From contig NZ_JACBJI010000002.1 of NCBI RefSeq assembly GCF_013401995.1, positions 1 through 64,000 on the forward strand: a stretch of DNA of 64,000 nt, read 5' to 3'. This DNA comes from Flavobacterium agri (GTDB lineage: Bacteria > Bacteroidota > Bacteroidia > Flavobacteriales > Flavobacteriaceae). A model generated the notes under the pieces. That model made no database searches and was not told the origin of the DNA. It saw only the letters and a list, made by a program, of their open reading frames with translations. Both the position numbers and the translations under genes were made by a program. Below, piece after piece: positions 1-9,701 of the stretch (positions are counted from its first letter, which is position 1; the number at the start of each line of letters is the position of its first letter).

Positions 1-3000
1 TACGCGTTGCCCTGGCAGCCGCCAGCCAAGGTGAACTCCGGAGAATCCGTGATCGTAACCGTGAAACTCGACTCGTCCGTACATTGGGAGTTATCCGGAG
101 AGACAGCGTAGATGTAAAGCTGCGTGGTCTGGCTGATCTGCTGGCCTGCGGCGTAGCTTGCGCCCGTTCCGCCAGGACCTCCGAAGTAGGCATTACCTGC
201 GCTGAGCGCAGGAAGCGTATAAGGCTGGCCTTCGCACTGAGTAACGTCGGTAAGGACGTCAGCTACAGGGGAAGCCGTCACCGTAACGGTGAAGCTGGCC
301 TCGTCCGTACAGGTGTTCGGTGCCGTACCTACAGAAGCATACACGTAGATCGTGTGCGTGCCTACACCGAGAGTCAAATCACCGCCGGTGATTGGGGAAA
401 CTCCACCAGTCTGGCTGTAATAAGCTCCCGTTGTAAGCGTAGGAAGTGCATAGCTATCACATGCCACCACATTTTGGAAATTACCTACGTTAGGCGTCAC
501 GTTGACCGTAACCAAAAATTCACTTGTGTCAGAACATGTTCCAAGAACCGCACAAATATAAACGGTTTGCGTGCTAGTGATTGTTGCGCCAGCGTTAAGA
601 ATTGTACCTGAACAATCAGCCGCAGTGTTATATGTGTGGTTCGCTGGCAAAGCAGGAAGCGTATACGAGTCACATACCGTAACATCTGGCATCGTGATCG
701 CCGTAATATCTCCGATAGTCACGACAAAACTGGCTTCTGCCGTACAAATACCGTCGTTAGCATAGACATAAACAGTAGTGTTGTCCTGAGTAATGATATC
801 ACCAGGATTCATTACTGCTCCACCTCCGCCAGGTCCGCCTGCAGCCGTGTAATATGTATTATTGGCTCCCGGATCAGGCAAGACGTATTGGCTACATCCG
901 TTAGTGATTTCAGGAACGAACGCAGTCAGGTGGTTGATCGTTACCAAGAAGCTATCCTCATTCGGACAGTTGGCCGAGTACACGTAAATAGTCTGTGTCT
1001 CAGTAACCGTATCTCCCGCGAACAATGGCGTTCCGTTTCCGCCCGACAGAGTAAAGTAGTTACCTGCAGATGGAAGCGTAGGAAGAACATACGAATCACA
1101 CACCGTAACATCATCTGGAGCAACTGGACCAGGAGTAAGCGTCACTTCGGTGCTTCCTGTTCCTGTACAACCCGCATTGTTAACTGTAACCTGATAAACT
1201 CCAGCTTCTGTAACGCTGATGGTTTGCGTAGTGTCCGGCAACGGTTGTCCGCCGACAGTCCATGAGTATGTAACCGCATTCGGGTCGAAGTTTCCAGGAA
1301 TTACGGAAATCGTACCGGTCGCGCCTTCACACATAGAGAAGTTCTCGGTCATCGTGAATTGAGGCGCCAAATCTTGGACGATCAAATGCAACGATACAAC
1401 TGCGAAACATCCCGAAGGCGTGTGCAGGTTAGCCCAAATAGTCTGGTCGAACTGTACGACATTCGTATAAAGGTTCGGAAGTGCGTTGACCTGTCCGTTC
1501 GCATCGGCTTCTGAAGCGTAATAGGTGACACTATAGACAGCCGGGTTCAAACTTCCTACGATCGCAGCATCTGCATCTGAAAGCGTGAATTCCGCGAAAC
1601 CAGAGCTGTTACACTCTACCAAGTTCTCTGGCGTACCAGGCTGAACCGGCGGATAGAATTCTATTGTAACCTCATCTGTAGCGTTACAAGTAGAGTTGTT
1701 ATAGGTAGCCGTAGCTCCGTAAATACCGCCTTCTGTAACTACAAGTGTCGGACCAGTAGCTCCTGGGATAACCTGTCCGCCCAATGTCCATTGGAACGTG
1801 TAGAGCGTAGGATCCAATTCTGTATCCAAAGTGAACGATGATCCGTCGCAAAGAGCGGTACCGTCGGCTTCAAGGAAGTTTTGTCCAAGTTCAATATCTC
1901 CGATGTTGAAACTTCCTCCTTCAAGGAATACGGCAGAATCGTAAGCCGTATCCGAACGGTCGGCAATCGCAAGTTTGATGTGATAAGTGTGGCCTGGAAT
2001 AACAGTAGCTGCAGCAGTCAAACCAACAGTCACACCGTTGTAATTGATTGGCGCACCGATTGGATCAGATCCTTCCGGCAACAAATAATATTCGTCGAAG
2101 TATTCAGGGTTAACCGAAGCACAACCTGGGTTGTAAGCTTGATCACGAATGGTCACAACCGAAACCGGAGTGCTCGAGTTAGGCAATACCGCAAGGTTTT
2201 GTGGCGCTGTCATGTCGGTCATGTCAGTCAACAAGAACGCGAACGCATCCGAGAACGAACACTGGAACGTACCGTACTCCTCTGAAGCGAACAAGAAATT
2301 GAAGCTCAAGTTCGGGATGATCGGAATAAAGTCGAATTCTATGATCGAAGCGTTTCGTGAGTTCATCGGCTGGCCTGTTGCGGCAAGGATGATCGCTTCC
2401 AAATCGGCATCTCCTGTCCAGTTGAAATCACCTTCACTCAAGTTAGTGGTGTTCGGACCAGGAGCGTTGTCGACATTTCCGGAAGATAGTACGATACCTT
2501 CTTCGTAAGGGAATGTAGATCCGTTTTTGTTGAAATATCCGATACCATTTACAGACCCGAAATTCGTTCCTGTAGAATAGGTAATGTTAGAAACGCTCGC
2601 ACAATCAGAATTGATAAGGATATCCGTAACTAATTCTTCAACCGTATAGTCAGTCGTGCTGGTATAGATTGGAGGTGGAACCGTCGTGATACAAAGATCG
2701 AACGTCGAATTTTGGTTAGGCGTTTCTGTTTCAGACCAAACTCTGATGTAATAAACAGTTCCCGGTTCCAACGGGCTAACGATCATTTGGTTCGAGAATG
2801 CTGGCGAACAGTCAACAAGTGTAAGACCGCCGTCGCAATTTCCGGAGAACAATGACATTTGCAAGTTGAACGCATTTCCTTGGATGTTGCTCAACGTAAT
2901 CGCGTGTGTCGATGTTTGTGCTGTGAACTGGAACCAAGCGTCGTCATCGGCTGTACCGGTACAGGTGTTCTCTTGTGTTGATGCGGTAGCACCGATCAAA

Positions 3001-6000
3001 GTTCCCGGAACAGATTGCATACAGTCGGCTGTCGGGTTGACCGGAGCTTCGATAGCAGCAAGACACTCGTCGTTTTCAGGAGTAGTCGAGAACGACTTAG
3101 GGTTAGACCACAAGCTGATGTCGTCTTCGCTACAGAAAGCGCGGACGTACACTTTATATTGTGTAGCAGGCGTCAATGGTGTGATAGTACCGTACGTATA
3201 AGTAGTTGCGTTGGCAACTTCCCATCCTGGAGTGTTGGCATCCGGAACAGGATCTGTAGCCGGCAACACCAATACGTGCCATTGTGTGGCAGAACCTACT
3301 TCAGTCCAGCTTACTGTAACTGTCGTTGGAGTCGTATCTACGATAGTAACCGCTGTCGGTTTAGGACATGTAGGCGGAGGCAAACAAGTTACGTTGGCAG
3401 TCCATCCCGGATCGTTGACCGAGAAGTCGCTCAAGAACCAGAAAGTCAAACATCCGTCGGCGCTAGAAGAAGTGAACGGACCAGGGATCGTGTTACCCCA
3501 GTAAGCACCTGGCTGTGTAAGCGGTCCGAATCCCGGAGGGTTGTCGCTGGCAATCATCGGATCGTCTACAGAGTCTCCGTCGAAAACATAAATACCATCC
3601 CAGTTCGTCTCTGTATCGAACATCGTGAAAGTAACCGTTACCTGGTCGCCTTCGTTGTCAGGACAGATCGTAACTACAGAATCCGATTGGTTCGGATAGT
3701 TGGCAGGACCACCATCGTCGATGAAAATACCGTCGCACTCAGGCGGTGCAACCAATGTAGTGGCTGTTCTTGGTCCGGCACCGTTACTAGCGTCGGTATC
3801 GGAACAGATAGAAAATACATAAATATCGTAGCAGGTAGCCGAATCAAGGTCGGTCAATTCGAAACCTGTAGAAGAAGTCGCTTCCTGGAATCCAGGATCG
3901 GCCGATGTCGGAGGTGCAGATCCGCAAGGAACCGCGTATACATGCCACAAAGTAGCTGGTCCGACAGGCGTCCATGAAACTGGAATAGTAAACGCTGTAG
4001 GCTCTCCAAGTGTCACCGCAGTCGGTTTAGGACATGTAGGAGCCGGTCCGCAGGTTACGTTAGCCGTCCAACCTGTGGTGTTGAAGAATCCGTCGCTGAA
4101 GAATTGGAAGGTCAAACATCCGTCCGGGCTCGAAGATTCGAAAGAACCCGGGTTGGTGTTACCCCAATAAGCTCCCGGAGTATCCAAATCACCGTTGAAT
4201 CCAGGTCCGTTGTTACTTGGGATAAGCGGATCGTTGACAGAATCTCCGTCGTAGATATACATACCGTCCCAGTTGGCTTCGGTGTTGAACGATGTAAAGG
4301 TAACCGTTACGATATCGCCAACGTTATCAGGACAGATCGTTACTACTGAATCTGAGTTACCCGGATAGTTACCGTCAGGACCACCTTGATCAACAAATAC
4401 GCCACCGCAATCTGGCGGAGTGATTTGCGTACAATAGGTTTCCTTCAAACTCCAGTTACTGATATCGGTGTCGCTACATTTCGCGCGTACATAGATATCG
4501 AAACAGGTAATGGAAGCAAGTCCCGGATATGTAAATGGAAATTCAGAAGTTTCAATTCCCGAATCACCTGGCCCAGGAGCCGCAGAACCCGCAGGTACCG
4601 CAAGCACTTCGAACAAAGTCGCCGTGCCGACCGGAGTCCAGGTTACTGTTATAGATTCATCAGTGGCTGAAATCGCGGTAACCGCTGTCGGTTTAGGACA
4701 TGTCGGAGCCGGTCCGCACGTCACGTTCGCCGCCCAACCCGCTTGGTTGATGACACCGTCGCTGAAGAATTGGAACGTCAAACATCCGTCGGCATTCGAT
4801 GCCTCGAAAGGACCAGGTACGACGTTGCCCCAATAAGCTCCCGGAACGCTAAGGTCGCCGTTGAATCCGGCACCGTTCTCACTCGGGATCAACGGATCGT
4901 CCGTTCCGTTTCCGTCGTATACATACATTCCGTCCCATCCTGATTCCGTGCTGAACGCCGTAAAAGTAACCGTTACGATATCGCCGACATTTTCAGGACA
5001 GATGGTAATAGTAGAAGATTCATTGTTCGAGTAGTTGCCATCGCCGCCGCCACTGTCTACATAATTACCTCCACAGTCTGGTGGTAATGCCTGTGTACAA
5101 ACTGAGCCCGAAGGTCCTACCCATTCTCCAGGTGCGAAACAGATCGATCGCACATAAAAGACATAACATGTAAGTGGTGTCAAAGCTTGAGGCGTCTGCT
5201 CCGTGGTAGCTGTCACGGTAAGAGTCGGCGCTCCATTGACGATAATTGGTGTTCCGGCATCGGTCAAAGCCACACCTACAGGAAGAATGTGTACTTCCCA
5301 TTGGTTGTTGCCGGTGCTGTCCCAATCAAGGGTGATGCTGTCTGCAGTAGATGCGTTGGAAACCAAAGTCTCCACATCGGCATCCTGACATTTCTCTACA
5401 ACGTGGATGTCGTCAACCAACCATCTTTCACCCGTTTGGGCTCCGGTTGATTGTGTAGTGATTTTGACGAACTCGATGTAGATGGTCGCCGCGCCTCCAA
5501 AATCCGGAAGATCGATAACCTTTTCTTCATATTGATCGAAAGCGCCCGTGTTAATAAGGTCGTCATTCCAGGTACCAAGCACATACGTATAACTGGCTTG
5601 GTCCGTCGGATCTGAAGTGCCTAAAGCGGCTCTTACCTCAAAAACGGTGTTTTGGAAACCGGCGAGGGTGGTTCTCGTCTGGAATCGCAATTGTGGGTTC
5701 GCAGGGACCGGAAATGCCGGCGAAACCAGATAATCTCGAGAAGTGTTGCCCGATCCGATGTTTTGACGGTTGATGTAAGCCGCGTTCGGATCTGTGTTGG
5801 CCGGATAGACCGAAGTGGAACTTATCGTCCAGTTCAGGTTTCCTACGCCGTTGTCCAACACTTGCCAGGTACCGCTGGGAAGGTTCCAGGCTCCTAATCC
5901 GGTTGGAGCCGCAACACTTCCGCCGTCAAAAGTCTCGTGGAGCTGTGCTTTGCCCGCGAAACCAATGAGGAACAGTACAAGAAAAAAAGTAATTTTTTTC

Positions 6001-6002
6001 AT
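1..6002 (-). CDS. Giant multidomain secreted adhesin (partial, C-terminus outside window)
   Basis: The frame is open without a stop from the ATG at 6002 to the left edge, giving 2000 codons. Residues 1-20 are a signal peptide ending in KAQ. Approximate domain order: MAM/cleaved-adhesin-like N-terminal domain (21-205); three CUB + fibronectin III modules of about 225 residues, each CUB starting DCGG or ECDG and carrying a WDGxYVxDG motif (305-985); a pre-peptidase C-terminal-like beta domain (985-1105); a choice-of-anchor-L domain (1110-1365); then Ig/PKD-like units, including at least five repeats of about 72 residues built on C-x-x-Y-x-LP. Such proteins are surface adhesins or gliding-associated proteins exported by type IX secretion, usually with a C-terminal sorting domain. 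That end is not visible, so the secretion route is inferred. Confidence 0.9.
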   Translation of the reverse strand, partial: MKKITFFLVLFLIGFAGKAQLHETFDGGSVAAPTGLGAWNLPSGTWQVLDNGVGNLNWTISSTSVYPANTDPNAAYINRQNIGSGNTSRDYLVSPAFPVPANPQLRFQTRTTLAGFQNTVFEVRAALGTSDPTDQASYTYVLGTWNDDLINTGAFDQYEEKVIDLPDFGGAATIYIEFVKITTQSTGAQTGERWLVDDIHVVEKCQDADVETLVSNASTADSITLDWDSTGNNQWEVHILPVGVALTDAGTPIIVNGAPTLTVTATTEQTPQALTPLTCYVFYVRSICFAPGEWVGPSGSVCTQALPPDCGGNYVDSGGGDGNYSNNESSTITICPENVGDIVTVTFTAFSTESGWDGMYVYDGNGTDDPLIPSENGAGFNGDLSVPGAYWGNVVPGPFEASNADGCLTFQFFSDGVINQAGWAANVTCGPAPTCPKPTAVTAISATDESITVTWTPVGTATLFEVLAVPAGSAAPGPGDSGIETSEFPFTYPGLASITCFDIYVRAKCSDTDISNWSLKETYCTQITPPDCGGVFVDQGGPDGNYPGNSDSVVTICPDNVGDIVTVTFTSFNTEANWDGMYIYDGDSVNDPLIPSNNGPGFNGDLDTPGAYWGNTNPGSFESSSPDGCLTFQFFSDGFFNTTGWTANVTCGPAPTCPKPTAVTLGEPTAFTIPVSWTPVGPATLWHVYAVPCGSAPPTSADPGFQEATSSTGFELTDLDSATCYDIYVFSICSDTDASNGAGPRTATTLVAPPECDGIFIDDGGPANYPNQSDSVVTICPDNEGDQVTVTFTMFDTETNWDGIYVFDGDSVDDPMIASDNPPGFGPLTQPGAYWGNTIPGPFTSSSADGCLTFWFLSDFSVNDPGWTANVTCLPPPTCPKPTAVTIVDTTPTTVTVSWTEVGSATQWHVLVLPATDPVPDANTPGWEVANATTYTYGTITPLTPATQYKVYVRAFCSEDDISLWSNPKSFSTTPENDECLAAIEAPVNPTADCMQSVPGTLIGATASTQENTCTGTADDDAWFQFTAQTSTHAITLSNIQGNAFNLQMSLFSGNCDGGLTLVDCSPAFSNQMIVSPLEPGTVYYIRVWSETETPNQNSTFDLCITTVPPPIYTSTTDYTVEELVTDILINSDCASVSNITYSTGTNFGSVNGIGYFNKNGSTFPYEEGIVLSSGNVDNAPGPNTTNLSEGDFNWTGDADLEAIILAATGQPMNSRNASIIEFDFIPIIPNLSFNFLFASEEYGTFQCSFSDAFAFLLTDMTDMTAPQNLAVLPNSSTPVSVVTIRDQAYNPGCASVNPEYFDEYYLLPEGSDPIGAPINYNGVTVGLTAAATVIPGHTYHIKLAIADRSDTAYDSAVFLEGGSFNIGDIELGQNFLEADGTALCDGSSFTLDTELDPTLYTFQWTLGGQVIPGATGPTLVVTEGGIYGATATYNNSTCNATDEVTIEFYPPVQPGTPENLVECNSSGFAEFTLSDADAAIVGSLNPAVYSVTYYASEADANGQVNALPNLYTNVVQFDQTIWANLHTPSGCFAVVSLHLIVQDLAPQFTMTENFSMCEGATGTISVIPGNFDPNAVTYSWTVGGQPLPDTTQTISVTEAGVYQVTVNNAGCTGTGSTEVTLTPGPVAPDDVTVCDSYVLPTLPSAGNYFTLSGGNGTPLFAGDTVTETQTIYVYSANCPNEDSFLVTINHLTAFVPEITNGCSQYVLPDPGANNTYYTAAGGPGGGGAVMNPGDIITQDNTTVYVYANDGICTAEASFVVTIGDITAITMPDVTVCDSYTLPALPANHTYNTAADCSGTILNAGATITSTQTVYICAVLGTCSDTSEFLVTVNVTPNVGNFQNVVACDSYALPTLTTGAYYSQTGGVSPITGGDLTLGVGTHTIYVYASVGTAPNTCTDEASFTVTVTASPVADVLTDVTQCEGQPYTLPALSAGNAYFGGPGGTGASYAAGQQISQTTQLYIYAVSPDNSQCTDESSFTVTITDSPEFTLAGGCQGNA
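200..1125 (-). repeat. Ig-like repeats of about 72 residues in the adhesin
   Basis: Successive units begin with a conserved Cys and a Y-x-LP motif near 1110, 895, 680, 465 and 235 on the minus strand. Each ends with a strand of the type TIYVY followed by C-x-x-E/D-x-SF-x-VTI. Spacing is about 210-230 bp. Similar repeat stalks occur in flavobacterial surface adhesins. More units may follow beyond the left edge. Confidence 0.75.
3380..5090 (-). repeat. Three CUB + fibronectin III modules in tandem
   Basis: Within the adhesin, three copies of a CUB domain followed by a fibronectin III domain start near 5088, 4427 and 3745, a period of about 660-680 bp. The copies are similar at DNA level as well: each contains a near-identical stretch coding for GAYWGN and another for CPKPTAVT. 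This points to duplication of a whole module and makes the region prone to recombination and misassembly. Confidence 0.85.
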
Positions 6003-6160
6003 GGAGTTGAAATTTGGTTGTTAATAAAATGTTAGTAGCTTGAGGCGTAAATTTAACCAAATTTTTGGAAAAAGCAGGGTTTTCCCAATTTTTGCATAAA
6101 ATTCTCAACAATCCCCGTCGATAGTAGGATAACAAAGCATTTTTTATAGGTTTTAATGCG

Positions 6161-6168
6161 TATTTTTG
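6161..6168 (+). promoter_or_regulatory. Promoter -7 element of hflX (TATTTTTG)
   Basis: TATTTTTG fits the Bacteroidota -7 consensus TAnnTTTG and lies 16 bp before the hflX ATG. No convincing TTG -33 element is seen at the usual distance. The surrounding 6003-6184 stretch is AT-rich and separates hflX from the divergent adhesin. Confidence 0.55.
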
Positions 6169-6184
6169 TTGCCAAATTTTTCAG

Positions 6185-7408
6185 ATGTTAGAAAAACAGA
6201 CATTAGATATTGAAAAGACGGTCGTTGTAGGAATCATTACCCAAAACCAGCCCGAAGAGAAATTGAACGAGTATCTCGATGAGCTCGAATTTCTCACCCA
6301 CACGGCCGGCGGCAATGTCGTAAAACGCTTTTCGCAGAAAATGGACAAACCCAACCCGAGTACGTTCGTCGGAACGGGTAAAATGGAAGAAATCCGCGAA
6401 TATATCATTGAGAACAAAGTCGGTACGGTGATTTTCGACGACGAACTCTCGCCTTCCCAGCAAAAGAACATTTCCAAGATACTGAACTGCAAAGTTCTCG
6501 ACCGCACCAACCTCATCCTTGACATTTTCGCGCAAAGGGCCGAAACCTCTTATGCGAGAACCCAGGTCGAATTGGCCCAATGCCAATACCTGCTTCCACG
6601 TCTTTCGGGTATGTGGACGCACTTGGAGCGCCAAAAAGGTGGTATCGGGATGCGCGGTCCGGGTGAGACCGAAATCGAGACCGACCGCCGTATCGTACGC
6701 GACCGCATCTCTTTATTAAAGGAGAAGATAAAAGTCATCGACAAACAGATGTCGATCCAACGCGGTAATCGCGGCGCCATGGTACGCGTGGCTTTGGTCG
6801 GATATACGAACGTCGGGAAATCCACTTTGATGAACGCGATCGGCAAAAGCGACGTGTTCGTAGAGAACAAATTGTTCGCGACGCTGGACACGACCGTGCG
6901 CAAAGTCGTCATCAAGAATTTGCCGTTTTTGTTGTCGGATACCGTAGGATTCATACGCAAATTGCCGACACAACTCGTCGAATCGTTCAAAAGCACGCTC
7001 GATGAAGTGCGCGAAGCCGATCTCTTGCTTCACGTAGTCGACATCTCGCATCCCGATTTCGAAGACCACATCGAATCGGTCAACAATATTCTGCGCGACA
7101 TCAAAAGCGACAACAAACCGACAATCATGGTGTTCAATAAAATCGATGCGTACAAGCATTTGACGATCGAACACGACGATCTCATCACCGAAAAGACCAA
7201 GCGCCATTACACGCTCGACGAATGGAAATCGACGTGGATGAACAACGTAGGCGACAAGAACGCGCTTTTCATCTCGGCGACGAACAAACAGAACTTCGAG
7301 CAATTCCGCGAAACGGTTTACGAAGCGGTGCGCAAGATCCATACGGCGCGTTTTCCGTACAACAATTTCCTGTATCCGGATTATAAAGACGCCGAGGACA
7401 AGGAATAG
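6185..7408 (+). CDS. hflX: GTPase HflX
   Basis: This 407-residue protein has the HflX layout: an N-terminal HflX domain with a glycine-rich stretch GTGKMEEI, a helical linker ending in the family signature GGIGMRGPGETEIETDRR (about 158-175), and a GTPase domain. G1 is GYTNVGKST near residue 206, G3 is DTVGF and G4 is NKID. HflX binds the 50S subunit and splits or rescues stalled ribosomes in several bacteria; that role is carried over from the family. It stands alone, with its own promoter, convergent with the end of the suf locus. Confidence 0.96.
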   Translation: MLEKQTLDIEKTVVVGIITQNQPEEKLNEYLDELEFLTHTAGGNVVKRFSQKMDKPNPSTFVGTGKMEEIREYIIENKVGTVIFDDELSPSQQKNISKILNCKVLDRTNLILDIFAQRAETSYARTQVELAQCQYLLPRLSGMWTHLERQKGGIGMRGPGETEIETDRRIVRDRISLLKEKIKVIDKQMSIQRGNRGAMVRVALVGYTNVGKSTLMNAIGKSDVFVENKLFATLDTTVRKVVIKNLPFLLSDTVGFIRKLPTQLVESFKSTLDEVREADLLLHVVDISHPDFEDHIESVNNILRDIKSDNKPTIMVFNKIDAYKHLTIEHDDLITEKTKRHYTLDEWKSTWMNNVGDKNALFISATNKQNFEQFRETVYEAVRKIHTARFPYNNFLYPDYKDAEDKE

Positions 7409-7417
7409 CCAAAATTA

Positions 7418-7482
7418 AAAGCCACGAATTACAAGAATTTTACTAATACTTACATTAGTGTTATTCGTGCAATTCGTGGCTT
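7418..7482. repeat. Imperfect inverted repeat built on AGCCACGAATT, shared with 16636-16656
   Basis: The left arm AGCCACGAATTACAAGAA and the right arm TTCGTGCAATTCGTGGCT pair over about 18 bp with two mismatches, with a 28-bp loop. The element sits between the convergent ends of hflX and the DUF3078 gene and could end transcription from both. The right arm recurs, with one base changed, at the end of sufD, so it is an interspersed repeat and not only a terminator. Confidence 0.75.
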
Positions 7483-7493
7483 AATCTATTCTA

Positions 7494-8378
7494 TCAGAAG
7501 CCGTAGTTGACCGCAACCCCGAACACCTGCCTGATCTGGAATCCGCGGAAAGCGTTGTCGTCGTAAATCGTCTGGAACATGATGTTCGTCGTAAGCCATT
7601 TGTTGACTTTCAAGACGACGTTCAACTGGTAATCCAAATCGACGTTTTGCGGATCTTCGAGGTAATTGCTGTATAAATTCAGGATGTTTTCCACTTGGAC
7701 GTTGGCCAGCAAAACAAACTTGTACATACCCGAAAAGTTCGCTCCCAACTCATAGCGTACGCTTTTGCCTTCCTTGACACCGAAATATTCCTCGTTCGGA
7801 AGCGTTCGTCCCGCATCCACGAAAGTGAGCTTTGACGCGGCCGGAGAAAGGTTGAACTTAAAGTCGTCGCGCTTTTTCCAGGCGATTCCGGGTCCGAAAG
7901 ACAAATAACCCGGCGACATGAAATCGGTATATTCGGTACGGATTTCTACGCCATTCTCGTCTTTGTCGTATTTATAACCTTTGGTAAACTGGGTTTTGAA
8001 ATTGAGGAAGAACGAATAGTTCCACACATCGGTAATCTGTTTCCCGAGCAACGAATTGTACTCGAAGCGGTCGTCGGTTTTTTTGGCGAATGAGCTCGTG
8101 CGCGTTTTGACCAATCCGTAAGACGCGATCACTTTATTGTCCCACGACCACACGCCTTTCTTGTAGTTGAAGTCGTAGTTGACGCCGGCATTTCCGGAGA
8201 TGTTGTTCTCGCCGCCCGCAACCCAATTGTCGAATGTGGATTGGTTGAAAAGAAAAGAGAAATTTCCCTTCGACGTCCATGCCTTGATCGTATCGGCAGG
8301 TTTTACCGCCGTGGTGTCCTGGGCGCGAAGCCCGACTGCGCCCAACAAGAGCAACAGGCATAATGCTTTGGTTCTCAT
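7494..8378 (-). CDS. DUF3078 domain protein, probable outer-membrane beta-barrel
   Basis: The 294-residue product starts with a signal peptide (1-19, ending LRAQ). The mature part is rich in alternating aromatic strands such as KGVWSWDNKVIASYGL and ends in a terminal aromatic (NYGF), as outer-membrane barrels do. The conserved stretch FNQSTFDNWVAGGENNISG near the N-terminus is typical of the DUF3078 family. The family's function is unknown. In flavobacteria it is commonly the last gene of the suf cluster, as here. A CAAATATA element at 8406-8413 gives it its own possible promoter. Confidence 0.85.
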   Translation of the reverse strand: MRTKALCLLLLLGAVGLRAQDTTAVKPADTIKAWTSKGNFSFLFNQSTFDNWVAGGENNISGNAGVNYDFNYKKGVWSWDNKVIASYGLVKTRTSSFAKKTDDRFEYNSLLGKQITDVWNYSFFLNFKTQFTKGYKYDKDENGVEIRTEYTDFMSPGYLSFGPGIAWKKRDDFKFNLSPAASKLTFVDAGRTLPNEEYFGVKEGKSVRYELGANFSGMYKFVLLANVQVENILNLYSNYLEDPQNVDLDYQLNVVLKVNKWLTTNIMFQTIYDDNAFRGFQIRQVFGVAVNYGF

Positions 8379-8405
8379 ATTCGTCTTACTTTAGGTTTTG
8401 TAAGA

Positions 8406-8413
8406 CAAATATA
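8406..8413 (-). promoter_or_regulatory. Possible promoter -7 element of the DUF3078 gene
   Basis: On the minus strand this reads TATATTTG, a match to TAnnTTTG, 27 bp upstream of the ATG. No -33 TTG is seen at the right spacing. It lies in the 61-bp gap after the DUF2480 gene, so DUF3078 can be expressed apart from the genes before it. Confidence 0.45.
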
Positions 8414-8439
8414 CCATTGTATTTTAACAAATTAGGCGA

Positions 8440-8949
8440 TTACTTGCGTTTGTAGAGCGGTACGGCCGAACACGCCTCACCATACATAATGCTTTTGGCC
8501 ACGGGTTGAAGTTTTTGCGCGGCCAATATGTAAGCGCTCATCGGAACGGGTTTCCTGGAACAACCTTTAATGATTACGGGTTTGTTTTCATAGGCCGAAT
8601 AATCGACCGTCGGCAGGATTTCCTCGTACAAGGCCGTGTCGATGTCCTCGATTCTTCCCGAGACGATTTTCTTGGCGTAAGGCGCGAGATGCATCGTTAC
8701 CAAAACCGACGCCCAGGAGGGCAAGATTGCGTCCGTGCTGCAATAAACTGCCACGTATGCATCCTGATATTGCGCCCAGTCATGATTTTTTAGGCTTTCG
8801 CGGAAGTCTTTCTCGCGAAGCAGAAAACCTTCGAGAAGCCATTGCGACAAATCGATTTCGACCCTCTGCCCTTTCGGATAATAATCTTCAAGGTCAAAGA
8901 CTTCGAGCACACTGTTCGCGACGCGGTTGATGATTTCTTCGTCTTGCAT
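8440..8949 (-). CDS. DUF2480 family protein
   Basis: This is a 169-residue cytoplasmic protein with no signal peptide or membrane segment. Recognisable features are the N-terminal IINRVANSVLEVFDLEDYYP, the block REKDFRESLKNHDW and the later LVTMHLAPYAKK, which fit the DUF2480 family of Bacteroidota. The family has no established activity. Its constant position behind sufE and the DUF59 gene suggests a role in iron-sulfur cluster work, which is inference. The start lies 1 bp from the stop of the DUF59 gene's neighbour frame, so the genes are translated as one tight cluster. Confidence 0.85.
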   Translation of the reverse strand: MQDEEIINRVANSVLEVFDLEDYYPKGQRVEIDLSQWLLEGFLLREKDFRESLKNHDWAQYQDAYVAVYCSTDAILPSWASVLVTMHLAPYAKKIVSGRIEDIDTALYEEILPTVDYSAYENKPVIIKGCSRKPVPMSAYILAAQKLQPVAKSIMYGEACSAVPLYKRK

Positions 8950-8950
8950 C

Positions 8951-9274
8951 TTACAACATTCCGAGTTCGAGTTTGGCTTCTTCGCTCATCAAATCCTTGC
9001 TCCAAGGCGGATCGAACGTAATCTCGACTTCAGCCGATTTGATTCCCTCAATCTTGGCGATCTTTTCCTCCACTTCTTTCGGAAGGCTTTCCGCGACCGG
9101 GCAATTCGGCGAAGTAAGCGTCATCAGGATCTTGACTTCTTGATCGGTGTTGACCATCACGTCGTAAACCAATCCGAGTTCGTATATATCTACGGGGATT
9201 TCCGGATCGTAGATGCCTTTGAGCACTTTTACGATTTTCTCCCCGAGTTCTGCGGTGTCCATTTCTGTTTCCAT
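8951..9274 (-). CDS. DUF59/MIP18-family iron-sulfur assembly protein (SufT-like)
   Basis: A 107-residue protein that is essentially one DUF59 domain. It shows the motif VLKGIYDPEIPVDIYELGL and the conserved Cys in LTSPNCPVAESLP. Proteins of this family (SufT, and the MIP18 subunit in eukaryotes) help deliver iron-sulfur clusters to target proteins. It sits 1 bp downstream of sufE and 1 bp upstream of the DUF2480 gene. A second in-frame ATG four codons in (9262) is an alternative start. Confidence 0.9.
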   Translation of the reverse strand: METEMDTAELGEKIVKVLKGIYDPEIPVDIYELGLVYDVMVNTDQEVKILMTLTSPNCPVAESLPKEVEEKIAKIEGIKSAEVEITFDPPWSKDLMSEEAKLELGML

Positions 9275-9275
9275 A

Positions 9276-9701
9276 TTATTGCTGTGACTGGAATGCCAGT
9301 GCGTACATTTTGATTTGTTTGATCATCGATACCAATCCGTTGGCGCGTGTTGGCGACAAATGTTCCTTGAGTCCGATTTCGTCTATGAATTCGGTGTTTG
9401 CCGATAAGATATCCGAAGCTTTCTGACCTGAAAAAGTACGAATCAAAATCGCGATCAATCCTTTGGTCAGAATTGCGTCAGAATCGGCCGTAAAATCGAT
9501 CGTGCCCTCGTGCTCTTCGGCATGCAGCCAAACGCGCGACTGACAACCTTTGATGATATTGTCGTCGGTCTTGTATTTTTCGTCGATCAGCGGAAGCGAT
9601 TTCCCGAGATCGATCAGGTATTGGTAACGTTCGTCCCAATTTTCCTCGTCGAACATCGAGAATTCGTCTACGATCTCGTCCTGAATCTGTTTTATCGTCA
9701 T
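9276..9701 (-). CDS. sufE: SufE-like sulfur acceptor
   Basis: The 141-residue product is a full-length SufE-fold protein. It carries the conserved block IIKGCQSRVWL, with the sulfur-accepting Cys at about residue 51. SufE takes persulfide sulfur from the cysteine desulfurase SufS and passes it to the SufBCD scaffold. Its ATG overlaps the stop of the preceding lipoprotein gene by one base (TAATG), implying coupled translation. sufS lies one gene upstream. Confidence 0.93.
   Translation of the reverse strand: MTIKQIQDEIVDEFSMFDEENWDERYQYLIDLGKSLPLIDEKYKTDDNIIKGCQSRVWLHAEEHEGTIDFTADSDAILTKGLIAILIRTFSGQKASDILSANTEFIDEIGLKEHLSPTRANGLVSMIKQIKMYALAFQSQQ

Noticed and set aside
84..611. Open frame on the plus strand opposite the adhesin
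   Set aside because: The minus frame here is a continuous repeat protein; the plus frame is Arg/Ser/Cys-rich and follows the repeats of the other strand. The same holds for the other plus-strand frames between 600 and 5900.
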